DNA of 64,000 nucleotides from Streptomyces minutiscleroticus (GCF_014650875.1 NZ_BMVU01000001.1:124001-188000); one strand, 5' to 3'. Positions 7,699-15,360 are shown, counted from the first letter of the stretch. The notes: generated from the sequence alone by a model not told the origin. Numbers and translations are program-made.

Positions 7699-9564
7699 GT
7701 GAACGACCGATACGACGCCGGCTACGGAGGCGACCAGTACGAACTCGTCGGCTACGACGAGTTCGGGCAGCCCGTGTACCGGCAGGTGCCGCCGTCGGCG
7801 CAGCAGGGCCTGCCGCAGCAGCAGGACCAGCAACAGCCGTACGGGCAGGGCGGATACGCCTCCTACGACCCGTACGGGGGCGCTCAGCAGGGCTACGGCT
7901 ACGACCCCTACGCGACGGGCGCCGACGGGCAGCCGCCCGCCGCGCCCTACGACCCGTACGGCGACGGGCGGCAGCCCGGCACGGCGTACGGCGGCGGGCC
8001 GTCCCCCGACCCCTACGACCCGTACGGCGCCGGAACGTCCCGGCACGACGGCGGGGCGACGGCGTACGACCCCTACGGGCAGGCCGCCGGCACCGGGCAG
8101 CAGCCCCGGGTGGCCGAGCAGACCGCCCGCATCCCGCAGCAGCAGGCGCGCTACGCCGAGCCGGACGAGGCGGCCGGGCGGGCGCCGGCCGACGGCGGGG
8201 AGCCCGGGGACGGGGCCGGGAGCGGCGCCGACCGTGACTACCGCACCGAGCAGTTCGCCTTCGTCGAGGAGCCGGACGGCGACTCCGAGGACGTCATCGA
8301 CTGGATGGCGTTCACCGAGAACCGCACCGAGCGCCGCGAGGAGGCCAGACGCCGGGCCCGCAGCCGGCTGATCGCGCTGGGCGTGGTCCTCGCCCTGGTC
8401 GTCGTGGGCGGCGTCGGCTACCTCTGGTACGCGGGCGGGCTGCCCGGCACCTCGTCCGGCGGCACCGGGGGCACCACGACCGCGGCGGGCGCCCAGAACC
8501 GCGACGTGATCGTCGTCCACCTGCACGACACCAAGGGCACCGGCACCTCCACGGTGCTGCTCGTCGACAACACCACCGCCAAGCGGGGCACCACCGTCCT
8601 GCTGCCCAACTCCCTCGCCCTGACGGACGAGGACGGCACCACCACCACGCTCGCCAAGTCCGTCGACGACGACGGCTCCTCCGGGACGCGCGAGGCGCTG
8701 GACACGGTCCTCGGCACCGAGATCCAGGGCACCTGGCGGCTGGACACCCCGTACCTCAACAACCTCGTCGAACTGGTCGGCGCCATCGAGGTCGACACCG
8801 ACACCGACGTGCCCGACCCGGACGCCAAGTCCTCCGACGAGGGCGCCTCGCCCCTCGTGCACAAGGGGGAGAAGCAGACGCTCAGCGGCAGGATGGCCGT
8901 CGCGTACGCCACCTACCGCGCCCCGGGGGAGTCGCAGAACGCCCAGCTGGAGCGGTTCGGGCAGGTCATGCAGGGCGTGCTGCGCAAGCTGTCCTCCGAT
9001 CCGGACGCGGCGACGGTCACCGTGCAGACGCTGGCGCAGATCCTCGACCCCTCGCTCACCGACAAGGACCTCGGCACCTTCCTGGCCAAGCTCGCCGACC
9101 TCGCCAAGGGCGGCGACTACAGGACGACGTCGCTGCCGGTGCAGGCGGACGGCACGCTGAGCGCCGAGGCGAGCGACGGCGTGGTCGAGGACGTGCTCGG
9201 CGGCGCCGCCAGGAGCCCCGAGCAGGGCGCCGCCGTCCGCGTCGGCGTCCGCAACGGCACCGGCGACAAGGACGCCGGCGAGCAGGCCCGCGTGGCCCTG
9301 GTCAACGGCGGCTACACCTTCCTGGACGCCGGTACGGCCTCCGCCGCCTCGTCCGCTTCGCAGGTCACGTACGCGGACGCCGCGAAGAAGGAGGACGCGG
9401 TCGAGGTCGCCAAGACCCTCGGACTGCCGACGAGCGCCGTGCGGAAGGGCAAGGTCACGTCGAACGCGGACGTGTCCGTCGTGCTCGGTCAGGACTACGA
9501 GGTGAGCGACGCGGCGGACGGCACGGAGACGGGGGCGGGGACCTCCGGTACGACGACCGGCTGA
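7699..9564 (+). CDS. LCP (LytR-CpsA-Psr) family wall-glycopolymer protein with LytR_C domain
   Basis: A 621-aa membrane protein. Residues 1-220 are a disordered cytoplasmic region with repeated YDPYG motifs (at least five) and Gln-rich stretches. A membrane helix follows at about 223-243 (LIALGVVLALVVVGGVGYLWY), then an LCP-like domain at about 265-430 and a LytR_C domain at about 511-600 (RVGVRNGTGDKDAGEQARVA). LCP proteins move wall teichoic-acid-like polymers from lipid carriers to peptidoglycan. Here the places where the family has Asp (in its DTILLV motif) and Arg (in IPRDS) read STVLLV and LPNSL, so catalytic competence is uncertain. From memory the S. coelicolor counterpart is SCO2578, linked to spore-wall glycopolymer attachment. 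The GTG start has GAGAGGGG at 7686-7693. It starts 16 bp after nadD. Confidence 0.85.
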   Translation: MNDRYDAGYGGDQYELVGYDEFGQPVYRQVPPSAQQGLPQQQDQQQPYGQGGYASYDPYGGAQQGYGYDPYATGADGQPPAAPYDPYGDGRQPGTAYGGGPSPDPYDPYGAGTSRHDGGATAYDPYGQAAGTGQQPRVAEQTARIPQQQARYAEPDEAAGRAPADGGEPGDGAGSGADRDYRTEQFAFVEEPDGDSEDVIDWMAFTENRTERREEARRRARSRLIALGVVLALVVVGGVGYLWYAGGLPGTSSGGTGGTTTAAGAQNRDVIVVHLHDTKGTGTSTVLLVDNTTAKRGTTVLLPNSLALTDEDGTTTTLAKSVDDDGSSGTREALDTVLGTEIQGTWRLDTPYLNNLVELVGAIEVDTDTDVPDPDAKSSDEGASPLVHKGEKQTLSGRMAVAYATYRAPGESQNAQLERFGQVMQGVLRKLSSDPDAATVTVQTLAQILDPSLTDKDLGTFLAKLADLAKGGDYRTTSLPVQADGTLSAEASDGVVEDVLGGAARSPEQGAAVRVGVRNGTGDKDAGEQARVALVNGGYTFLDAGTASAASSASQVTYADAAKKEDAVEVAKTLGLPTSAVRKGKVTSNADVSVVLGQDYEVSDAADGTETGAGTSGTTTG

Positions 9565-9566
9565 CC

Positions 9567-9620
9567 GGCCGGCGGGCGGGGACCGGGGCGCCGGTCCCCC
9601 TCGTGGACCGCCCGCCGGCC
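9567..9620 (+). terminator. Terminator after the LCP gene
   Basis: GGCCGGCGGGCGG (9567-9579) pairs perfectly with 9608-9620. An inner GGGGACCGG/CCGGTCCCC pair competes for two of the stem bases. There is no T-tract, as is usual for high-GC actinomycetes. Confidence 0.65.
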
Positions 9621-9792
9621 GGCGGGCGGGACGTGCGCGGGCGGCGCGTCCGCCGGGGCCGCTCCCGGCGGCGGACGCCCCGGGCGGCCCGCCCGTACGC
9701 CGCCTCCCGCCCCGCGGCCGATCGAGCCGTGGGTGCTTCCGGCGGTCCGTGAGACCCTTGAGGTCCGAAGACCGTCGACCGAAAGCCGCGTA

Positions 9793-10239
9793 GTGACCGC
9801 CACTGACCGCTCCATCGAGCTCATCAACACCGCCGCCCAGGCGGCCGCCGACAAGCTCGCGCACGACATCATCGCGTACGACGTCAGCGACGTGCTGTCG
9901 ATCACGGACGCCTTCCTGCTGGCGTCCGCACCCAACGACCGCCAGGTCAAGTCGATCGTCGACGAGATCGAGGAGCGGCTGAACAAGGAACTGGGCGCCA
10001 AGCCCGTACGCCGCGAGGGCGACCGCGAGGCCCGCTGGGTCCTGCTGGACTACGTGGACATCGTCGTGCACGTCCAGCACAGCGAGGAGCGCGTCTTCTA
10101 CGCCCTGGAGCGGCTGTGGAAGGACTGCCCCGAGCTGGACCTGCCCGAGGACGCCAAGGCGACCCGCGGCAAGGCCGAGGAGCACGCGCGACGCGAGGCC
10201 GCCGAGGACGCGGACCGGTTCGGCGGGGACCAGCTGTGA
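9793..10239 (+). CDS. rsfS: Ribosomal silencing factor RsfS (iojap family)
   Basis: Binds ribosomal protein uL14 and blocks subunit joining when nutrients are scarce. The 148-aa product has the full iojap domain: DVSDVLSITDAFLLASAPNDRQ, then VRREGDREARWVLLDYVDIVVHV and FYALERLWKDCPELDL. The C-terminal 25 residues are a charged, lineage-type extension (RGKAEEHARREAAEDADRF). The start is a GTG at 9793 without a strong ribosome binding site; an ATG at 9733 in frame would add a 20-residue stretch not seen in the family. The following phosphatase gene overlaps it by four bases, so the two are probably translationally coupled. Confidence 0.95.
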   Translation: MTATDRSIELINTAAQAAADKLAHDIIAYDVSDVLSITDAFLLASAPNDRQVKSIVDEIEERLNKELGAKPVRREGDREARWVLLDYVDIVVHVQHSEERVFYALERLWKDCPELDLPEDAKATRGKAEEHARREAAEDADRFGGDQL

Positions 10240-10916
10240 CCGCCGAGGGGGGAACCGGGAGCACGCCGCGGCGTGCTCCCGGCCGGGGCCGCCGCGTCGT
10301 CCTCTGGCGGCACGGACAGACCGCGTGGAACGTCGAGCACCGCTTCCAGGGCACCACCGACATCCCGCTCACCGAGGCCGGCGTGCGGCAGGCCCGGCGG
10401 GCCGCCCGCCTGCTCGCCTCGCTGAGGCCCGACGCGATCGTCGCCTCCGACCTCGGCCGGGCCGCCGCCACGGCGCGCGAGCTGGCCGACCTCACCGGCC
10501 TGGACGTGACGCACGAGGAGGGCCTGCGGGAGACGTACGCGGGCGTCTGGCAGGGGCTCACGCACGACGAGATCCAGGAGCGCCACGGCGAGGAGTACGC
10601 CGCCTGGAAGCGCGGCGAGCCGGTGCGCCGGGGCGGGGGCGAACTGGAGACCGAGGTCGCCGACCGCGCCGCCCCGGTCGTCCTGCGCCACGCGGAGAAG
10701 CTGCCCGAGGGCGGCACGCTCGTCGTGGTCAGCCACGGCGGCACGATCCGGACCACCATCGGCCGCCTCCTCGGCCTGGAGCCGCAGCACTGGGAGAGCC
10801 TCGGCGGCCTCTCCAACTGCTGCTGGTCGGTCCTGGGGCAGGGCGCGCGCGGCTGGCGCCTCCTGGAGCACAACGCGGGAAGCCTGCCCGAGCAGGTCAT
10901 CGGCGACGACGTCTGA
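10236..10916 (+). CDS. Histidine phosphatase (phosphoglycerate-mutase-like) family protein
   Basis: A 226-aa soluble enzyme of the histidine phosphatase superfamily. The RHG signature (VVLWRHGQTAWN) is at about residues 21-32, and the second catalytic His is in VVSHGGTIRTT near residue 167. The acid/base Glu is probably in LRETYAGVWQG. The GTG start shares four bases with the rsfS stop (GTGA). This placement next to nadD and rsfS is conserved in Streptomyces as I recall it. The substrate cannot be read from the sequence: candidates include phosphoglycerate-like metabolites, and calling it a true glycolytic mutase would be over-annotation. Confidence 0.9.
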   Translation: MTAEGGTGSTPRRAPGRGRRVVLWRHGQTAWNVEHRFQGTTDIPLTEAGVRQARRAARLLASLRPDAIVASDLGRAAATARELADLTGLDVTHEEGLRETYAGVWQGLTHDEIQERHGEEYAAWKRGEPVRRGGGELETEVADRAAPVVLRHAEKLPEGGTLVVVSHGGTIRTTIGRLLGLEPQHWESLGGLSNCCWSVLGQGARGWRLLEHNAGSLPEQVIGDDV

Positions 10917-10948
10917 CCCGGCCTCCGGGCGCCGCCGCGTCCGGTGCC

Positions 10949-10988
10949 CGTGCCCCCGGGAGGGCGGATTTCACTTTCCGGGGGCACG
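10949..10988 (+). terminator. GC hairpin between the phosphatase gene and tRNA-Ala
   Basis: CGTGCCCCCGG (10949-10959) and CCGGGGGCACG (10978-10988) form a perfect 11-bp stem with an 18-nt loop. It overlaps the likely promoter of the tRNA gene, so it may terminate upstream reading and lie within the spacer of the next promoter. Confidence 0.55.
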
Positions 10989-10999
10989 CAGGCTAAAGT
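10969..10999 (+). promoter_or_regulatory. Candidate promoter of the first tRNA-Ala gene
   Basis: TTTCAC (10969-10974) and TAAAGT (10994-10999) are spaced 19 bp. The -10 is good and the -35 moderate. The tRNA starts about 60 bases downstream, leaving room for a 5' leader to be trimmed by RNase P. Confidence 0.45.
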
Positions 11000-11059
11000 T
11001 CTTCTTGTTCGCCCCGCCGAGCGGGAAGCGGAACGACATGCGGCTCAGCCGCGTGGCAA

Positions 11060-11132
11060 GGGGCTATAGCTCAGTTGGTAGAGCGCCTGCATGGCATGCA
11101 GGAGGTCAGGAGTTCAATTCTCCTTAGCTCCA
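11060..11132 (+). tRNA. tRNA-Ala (anticodon GGC)
   Basis: A 73-nt cloverleaf: acceptor GGGGCTA pairs with TAGCTCC (one G-T), the D stem is GCTC/GAGC, the anticodon stem CCTGC/GCAGG encloses the loop ATGGCAT, and the T stem is AGGAG/CTCCT around TTCAATT. The anticodon GGC reads GCC, the dominant alanine codon in this GC-rich genome. The CCA end is not encoded. An identical copy lies at 12175. Confidence 0.97.
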
Positions 11133-11140
11133 CAGGAACG

Positions 11141-11180
11141 AGGCGACTCGTGTCCGCGGACAACGCGGACCGGGTCGCCT
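11141..11180 (+). terminator. Hairpin after the first tRNA-Ala
   Basis: AGGCGAC (11141-11147) pairs with GTCGCCT (11174-11180), and inside it GTCCGCG pairs with CGCGGAC around a 5-nt loop. It starts nine bases after the tRNA. Confidence 0.6.
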
Positions 11181-11557
11181 TCGTCGTCCTCCCCGCGGCC
11201 GCGCCGCGCAGGGCGGAGGTTTCGCCACCCGCACCCCCTGGGACCGCGGGCGCCCTCTTCTCGCACTCCCCGGGTCCTGCCCCCCGAGCCGGGGCCGCGC
11301 TCCCTCCCCGTGTCCCCGAGCCGGGGCCGCCCTCTTCCCGCATTTCTTGATCCCGGGCCCGGTCCGTTTGAGTCACCGGGGCCCCACCGGCGTATACGTC
11401 TTCGGACGCGCTCCTCGTGTGTGCATACGCGCTGGCCACAGCGGCATGCGCGGGCGCCGTGTCCGGACTGGTACTGAGGCGTCGCTGACCGTATTGGTCC
11501 GGCCGTGGCAGAATCAAACGGCCGGAAGGGGGCGCGGCCCGACGGGAGGGAGAATCG
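11181..11557. other. Spacer with no gene, promoter near its right end
   Basis: After the tRNA terminator there are about 375 bp without a supported gene. Apparent open frames on both strands are Pro/Arg-rich GC translation. Near the right end CTGACC (11485-11490) and CAGAAT (11509-11514), 18 bp apart, make a plausible promoter for the small gene at 11558. Confidence 0.45.
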
Positions 11558-11728
11558 ATGCCAGCGAGCATCCTCGGGGAGGTCGGCGATCTCCTCGAAG
11601 CGGGGGAGATACGGAACCTGATCACCCCCGTGGACCGCCCCTCCTGCGGCTCGCTCCACGATCCACTGCTCGGCGACGACGGCGGGACCCTCCACATGCG
11701 CACGGCCTGCGGCCACTCCTGGAGCTGA
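11558..11728 (+). CDS. 56-aa Cys/His-containing small protein
   Basis: The product starts MPASILGEVGDLLEAGEIRN and ends LHMRTACGHSWS. GGGAGGG upstream of the ATG is a good ribosome binding site. Two Cys and three His in the last 27 residues (one Cys in RPSCGSLHD, one in TACGHSW) could bind a metal, but that is speculative. It sits 3 bp before another small protein with clear CxxC pairs, and both lie between duplicate tRNA genes. No family recognised. Confidence 0.65.
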   Translation: MPASILGEVGDLLEAGEIRNLITPVDRPSCGSLHDPLLGDDGGTLHMRTACGHSWS

Positions 11729-11731
11729 CCC

Positions 11732-11965
11732 ATGGGTGCACACAGGAGGAAGTGCGACTGGTGCGGCAGCGGCACGCCCATCGTCCGAGACATGGAGCCC
11801 GTCAACCACGACTACCAGTACTGGTGCGAGGAGTGCGCGCGGGCGCTGATCATAAAAGGCGACCCGATCGAGACGTACCGGGAGCTGGAGGGCGAGCCGA
11901 TCTACGGCCGGCTCCTGGACGAGCACTGCACCCTCAAGCGGTTCTACTCGTTCGCCACGGCGTGA
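11732..11965 (+). CDS. 77-aa zinc-ribbon-like protein
   Basis: The product begins MGAHRRKCDWCGSGTPIVRD and has a second pair in YWCEECARALIIKGDPIE. The two CxxC motifs about 23 residues apart are typical of a treble-clef or zinc-ribbon fold, probably holding one Zn. The rest is acidic with a Tyr-rich segment (YRELEGEPIYGRLLDEHC). The ATG at 11732 is 3 bp from the stop of the preceding gene, and the 3' end of that gene supplies GGAG just upstream, so the pair should be co-translated. Function unknown; nucleic-acid or protein binding is the usual role of such ribbons. Confidence 0.8.
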   Translation: MGAHRRKCDWCGSGTPIVRDMEPVNHDYQYWCEECARALIIKGDPIETYRELEGEPIYGRLLDEHCTLKRFYSFATA

Positions 11966-12105
11966 CCGGCCGGGGCCGGTGTCCGCGCCGGCCCTGAGGG
12001 CGACACCTGCGTCGGCCCTGACGGCGGCACTTGTGCAGGCCAAAGGCGCGATCGACGCGCACGGCGGGTGACTTGTCCGGATTGCCCGCCCGTCCGGAAA
12101 TCGAT

Positions 12106-12136
12106 TTGGTGATCCACCCACCGGACCGTGTAATGT
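12106..12136 (+). promoter_or_regulatory. Candidate promoter of the second tRNA-Ala gene
   Basis: TTGGTG (12106-12111) and TAATGT (12131-12136) are 19 bp apart. The -10 is strong for this GC-rich DNA. The distance to the tRNA is similar to that at the first copy although the promoter sequences differ. Confidence 0.45.
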
Positions 12137-12174
12137 TGGCGTCGCCGCCGGGGAAACCGGGCGGAACACCGCAA

Positions 12175-12247
12175 GGGGCTATAGCTCAGTTGGTAGAGCG
12201 CCTGCATGGCATGCAGGAGGTCAGGAGTTCAATTCTCCTTAGCTCCA
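12175..12247 (+). tRNA. tRNA-Ala (anticodon GGC), second identical copy
   Basis: Base-for-base identical to the tRNA at 11060-11132. The identity extends into both flanks: the four bases before (GCAA) and about eleven after the discriminator base (CAGGAACGAG) are shared, while everything beyond differs. The duplication therefore includes small pieces of the processing context. The reader should expect two gene copies feeding the same alanine isoacceptor. Confidence 0.97.
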
Positions 12248-12253
12248 CAGGAA

Positions 12254-12299
12254 CGAGAGCGGTCCGTCTCCGGGAAGAAACCGGAGCGGGCCGCTCTCG
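12254..12299 (+). terminator. Strong hairpin directly after the second tRNA-Ala
   Basis: CGAGAGCGGTCCG (12254-12266) pairs with 12287-12299 (one G-T), continued by CTCCGG/CCGGAG around the loop GAAGAAA. The near-continuous stem of about 19 bp begins seven bases after the tRNA. Confidence 0.75.
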
Positions 12300-12326
12300 C
12301 CGTTCGCCCACAGCCGTGGGACGGCC

Positions 12327-12372
12327 GGACGACGAAGGGGGTCCCTCGCGCGAGGGACCCCCTTCGTCGTCC
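12327..12372. terminator. 46-bp perfect palindrome between convergent units
   Basis: Bases 12327-12349 are the exact reverse complement of 12350-12372: GGACGACGAAGGGGG, then TCCCTCGC on each arm, with no loop. It separates the plus-strand tRNA from the minus-strand redox gene that ends at 12389, so it probably terminates both. Confidence 0.8.
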
Positions 12373-12388
12373 GCACTCGGCGGCCGGG

Positions 12389-14005
12389 TCAGCGGCCGCT
12401 GCCCAGGGCCCTGCGGCCGCGGCCCTCGCGTACGGCGGGGAGGTTCCGGCGCGGGGCCGCGGACCGGGTGTCCTCCTCGATGCGCAGTGCGAGCGCGGGG
12501 CAGCGGCGCACCGCCCGCAGCGCCTTCGCCTCCGCGTACCGGGGCACCGACGCCTGCGCGACGGTGGGGAAGCCGTCGGCGCCCAGCTGGAAGACCTCCG
12601 GGAGGATGTCCGCGCACAGCCCGTGGCCCCGGCACAGCGTCCAGTCGACGTGGATCTTCTGCCGGCTGGGCCCGTTCGTCTGCTCGCTTTGGCCGCCGGG
12701 GACGCCGGTGGGCAGGTGGCCGCCCTCGAAGAGCGGCAGGACGCCGTGCACGGGCCGTCCGCAGCCGTTGCCGAGGACGTGCGCGGCCAGGTCGTCCGTG
12801 AACGCCTTGAGGGTCGACTCCAGGAACATCGCGGAGCCGTCCGGGTGCGAGCAGGCGCCGCGCCGCTTCACCGCGCCCGCGACCTGCTTGAGCGCCTCCA
12901 GGGCGGCGGGGCCGCCGCCGTTGAGGATGTCCTCCATGCCACGCGCCGCGGCCGGCAGGCCCAGGTAGCAGGGGCCGCACTGCCCCGCGCTCTCCTCGGC
13001 CAGCCACTGCGCCACCCGCAGCGACTCGCCCAGCGGACAGGTCTCCTGGCTGATCGGCAGGATCGCGCCGGCGCCCAGCGAGCCGCCCACCGCGTCCAGG
13101 GAGTCGCGCGAGACGATCGCCTCGTCGACGGTCGCCGCGTCGATCCACTTGCCGTGGTAACCGCCCGTCAGCACGCCCTGGGGCACCGGCGGGGCGCCCG
13201 CGAGCTGGAGGACGTACCGCAGCGGGACGCCCGTGGGGACCTCGATCACCATGGGGCGGGCGACCGCGCCGGAGACCGTGAGCATCACGGTGCCCGGCTC
13301 GTCGTACAGGCCGGTGTTGCGGTAGCGGTCGGGGCCGATGCGGGCGCCGATCGCCAGCTGGGCGAAGGTCTCGGCGTTGGAGAGCAGGGTGGGGGCCCCG
13401 CCGACGCCGCTCCGCGAGGCGCTGACCTTGCGGCCCGGCGGGATCGCCGGGCCGCCGTCGATGGAGCGGATCAGCGAGGCGGCCGCCCCGGTGACCATCC
13501 GCACCGGATTGCGCTGCACGCGTGCGCGCAGGGCCGAGCCGCGCCGGTTGGTCAGGCCGCGCTCGGCGAGCGCGGCCTCCATGGAGCGCTGGGTCGACTC
13601 CCGGGTCACGCCGACGACCAGGGTGCGGGCGCCCAGGGCCTCGGCGACCAGCAGGGCGCCGTCCAGGATGAGGTGCGGGGCGCGGTTGATGAGCACCGTG
13701 TCCTTGCGGCAGGCCGGCTCGTCCTCGCTGCCGTTGACGACCACGACGGGCCGTACGCCGCGCTTGATGGCCGACTCGGCCACCGAGCGCAGCTTCTTGT
13801 GGAAGGGGAAGCCCGCGCCGCCGCGGCCCTTGAGGTTGATGCGCTCGGCGAGCTGCGCGAGCTGCTCGCCGCCCATGGGTTCGAGCGGCCCGTGCACCTT
13901 CAGGTGCATGGCCAGGTCGAGTCTCTCGACCAGGTCGAAGCCCGACGTGAGCTGGGGAAGGCCGACGACGCGGACTTCGGGGACGTCGGGCAGGGCCTCG
14001 TTCAC
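12389..14005 (-). CDS. NuoF-like flavin/Fe-S protein fused to a ferredoxin
   Basis: A 538-aa soluble protein. Residues 55-210 resemble the FMN and NADH site of NuoF (GRGGAGFP at 60-67, NGSEDEPA at 91-98), about 230-290 is an SLBB-like part, and 338-400 is the NuoF cluster helix region. Residues 448-510 form a ferredoxin domain with Cys in CRGHGLC (458, 464) and RRCPAL (502), the three-Cys pattern of [3Fe-4S] ferredoxins. In the NuoF part the family motif ESCGxCxPC reads ESAGQCGPC, so the first Cys ligand is Ala. Cys 343, 346 and 385 remain, so the cluster may be altered or lost. The start overlaps the stop of the upstream haem-type membrane gene by 4 bp (ATGA), so the proteins likely work together passing electrons. 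The electron donor and acceptor are unknown. Confidence 0.88.
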   Translation of the reverse strand: MNEALPDVPEVRVVGLPQLTSGFDLVERLDLAMHLKVHGPLEPMGGEQLAQLAERINLKGRGGAGFPFHKKLRSVAESAIKRGVRPVVVVNGSEDEPACRKDTVLINRAPHLILDGALLVAEALGARTLVVGVTRESTQRSMEAALAERGLTNRRGSALRARVQRNPVRMVTGAAASLIRSIDGGPAIPPGRKVSASRSGVGGAPTLLSNAETFAQLAIGARIGPDRYRNTGLYDEPGTVMLTVSGAVARPMVIEVPTGVPLRYVLQLAGAPPVPQGVLTGGYHGKWIDAATVDEAIVSRDSLDAVGGSLGAGAILPISQETCPLGESLRVAQWLAEESAGQCGPCYLGLPAAARGMEDILNGGGPAALEALKQVAGAVKRRGACSHPDGSAMFLESTLKAFTDDLAAHVLGNGCGRPVHGVLPLFEGGHLPTGVPGGQSEQTNGPSRQKIHVDWTLCRGHGLCADILPEVFQLGADGFPTVAQASVPRYAEAKALRAVRRCPALALRIEEDTRSAAPRRNLPAVREGRGRRALGSGR

Positions 14006-15360
14006 TTAAAGCCTCCGGAAGGCGTGTTCCAAGGTTCGCCCGAGCCCGGTGCGTCGAAGTCGTACGAGGCGCCGGGCAGTGTTTCGGTGGCGGGACCGCT
14101 GTTGTACGTGTCGCCCGTGTCGTACGTGCCGTAGGGGCTGTTCGACTCAACGGTGTCGCGTACATCACTCACGCCGTACCCGGAGGCGTCCGGATCGCCG
14201 TACGCCGGGATGGTGTACCCGGTGTCGATGAGCGGGTCGTACGCGGACGGGGGAGCTTCGCCGACCGGCGGTGGGGACGGGATCGGCCAGGCGCCCGGCG
14301 CGCCGCCGCCCCCGTCGAAGCGCGGGAAGGTCTCGGTGGGCCGCAGGTCCGAAGGCATGTCCAGCGGCGTCTGCAGCGGGGACGTCAGGTCGGAGGCGTA
14401 CGGCGGCTGCGGCCGCTGCGGGGCGGAGACGGCGCGGTAGGCGGCCGCGAAGCCCGGCTCGGCAGCCGCGGGCCGCGCCGGGGCCTCGAACGACGGCGCG
14501 GACGGGAAGCCCGGGCGCGCGGCCGCCGGGTCGGTGAACGGCGCGCCCGCCCGCGGGGACGCGGCCGTCCCGGCGAACGACGCCGCCGGCCGCTGCTTCT
14601 CGTAGCCGGGCAGCGCGGACTCGCCGGCCGCTCGGGCGCGGCCGGTCTCCGTGCCCTCGCGCCCCGGGCGCTCCTCGGTGCCCAGGAACGCGGCGATCCG
14701 GTCGGCGACCCTGCGCTTGACCGGGCGGGGCGCCGCGCGCAGCGCGAGGGCGCCCGCGACGCCGAGCAGGGACAGGCCGTAGAGGACCACGAAGATCGGC
14801 TTGGCCTCGCGGCCGGCGTACAGGCCGTGGACCAGCGCCGCGCACCAGGCCGGGTAGGCCAGCATGTGCATGGCCCGCCAGCGGGCCGCGACCGGCGCGG
14901 GGGAGGCGAAGGCGCTGCGCAGCGCGCCGGTGATGCCGACGAAGATCATGAGCAGGCCGGCCGCGGAGCCGAGGCCGATCAGCCCGGCGCTCCCGGTGAC
15001 GCCGAGCGAGAAGGGGATCACGGCCGCGATCAGCGTGGTGTGGTCCAGGGCGATCTTCGTGGTGATGTGCAGCAGGAGGAACGCGATCGAGGCGACCGCG
15101 GTCGTGCGGTGCACCGCCTGGCCGACGATCCGCTGCCGGGTGTTGAGGAAGATCCGGTCCTGGGCGACGAGGCCCCAGATCACGGAGCAGCTGAGCGAGA
15201 CCAGGGACAGCACGCCCGCGCCGAAGTTCAGGAAGTCGCGGACGGTGTCACCTCCGACCAGCACGACCACGGGGATGAGCAGCAGGACGGCAGCCGACGC
15301 CGCCCCATAGGCCGACCGGCCGGGTATGGGGAGCGAGCTGTTACTGCGACGAGAGTTCAT
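14002..15360 (-). CDS. Ferric-reductase-like haem b membrane protein with disordered tail
   Basis: A 452-aa protein with about six or seven membrane helices in residues 16-210 and a Pro/Gly/Tyr-rich disordered C-terminal half. Histidines at 84 and 98 in one helix (HRTTAVASIAFLLLH) and at 165 and 178 in another (HMLAYPAWCAALVH) give the paired-His pattern that binds two b haems in the ferric-reductase-like and cytochrome b561-like families. The downstream gene, coupled by a 4-bp overlap, encodes an FMN/Fe-S/ferredoxin fusion that could feed electrons to the haems. The long tail has repeated YDP/TYG-like motifs and may be a docking region. The electron acceptor outside the membrane cannot be told from sequence. 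Confidence 0.85.
   Translation of the reverse strand: MNSRRSNSSLPIPGRSAYGAASAAVLLLIPVVVLVGGDTVRDFLNFGAGVLSLVSLSCSVIWGLVAQDRIFLNTRQRIVGQAVHRTTAVASIAFLLLHITTKIALDHTTLIAAVIPFSLGVTGSAGLIGLGSAAGLLMIFVGITGALRSAFASPAPVAARWRAMHMLAYPAWCAALVHGLYAGREAKPIFVVLYGLSLLGVAGALALRAAPRPVKRRVADRIAAFLGTEERPGREGTETGRARAAGESALPGYEKQRPAASFAGTAASPRAGAPFTDPAAARPGFPSAPSFEAPARPAAAEPGFAAAYRAVSAPQRPQPPYASDLTSPLQTPLDMPSDLRPTETFPRFDGGGGAPGAWPIPSPPPVGEAPPSAYDPLIDTGYTIPAYGDPDASGYGVSDVRDTVESNSPYGTYDTGDTYNSGPATETLPGASYDFDAPGSGEPWNTPSGGFK

Noticed and set aside
7480..10185. 901-codon open frame on the minus strand over nadD, the LCP gene and rsfS
   Set aside because: It is Leu/Gly/Arg/Val-rich shadow translation opposite genes with clear domains; no protein family features.
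11075..11350. Open frames running through tRNA-Ala
   Set aside because: They cross a perfect tRNA cloverleaf and its terminator and have no plausible start signals.
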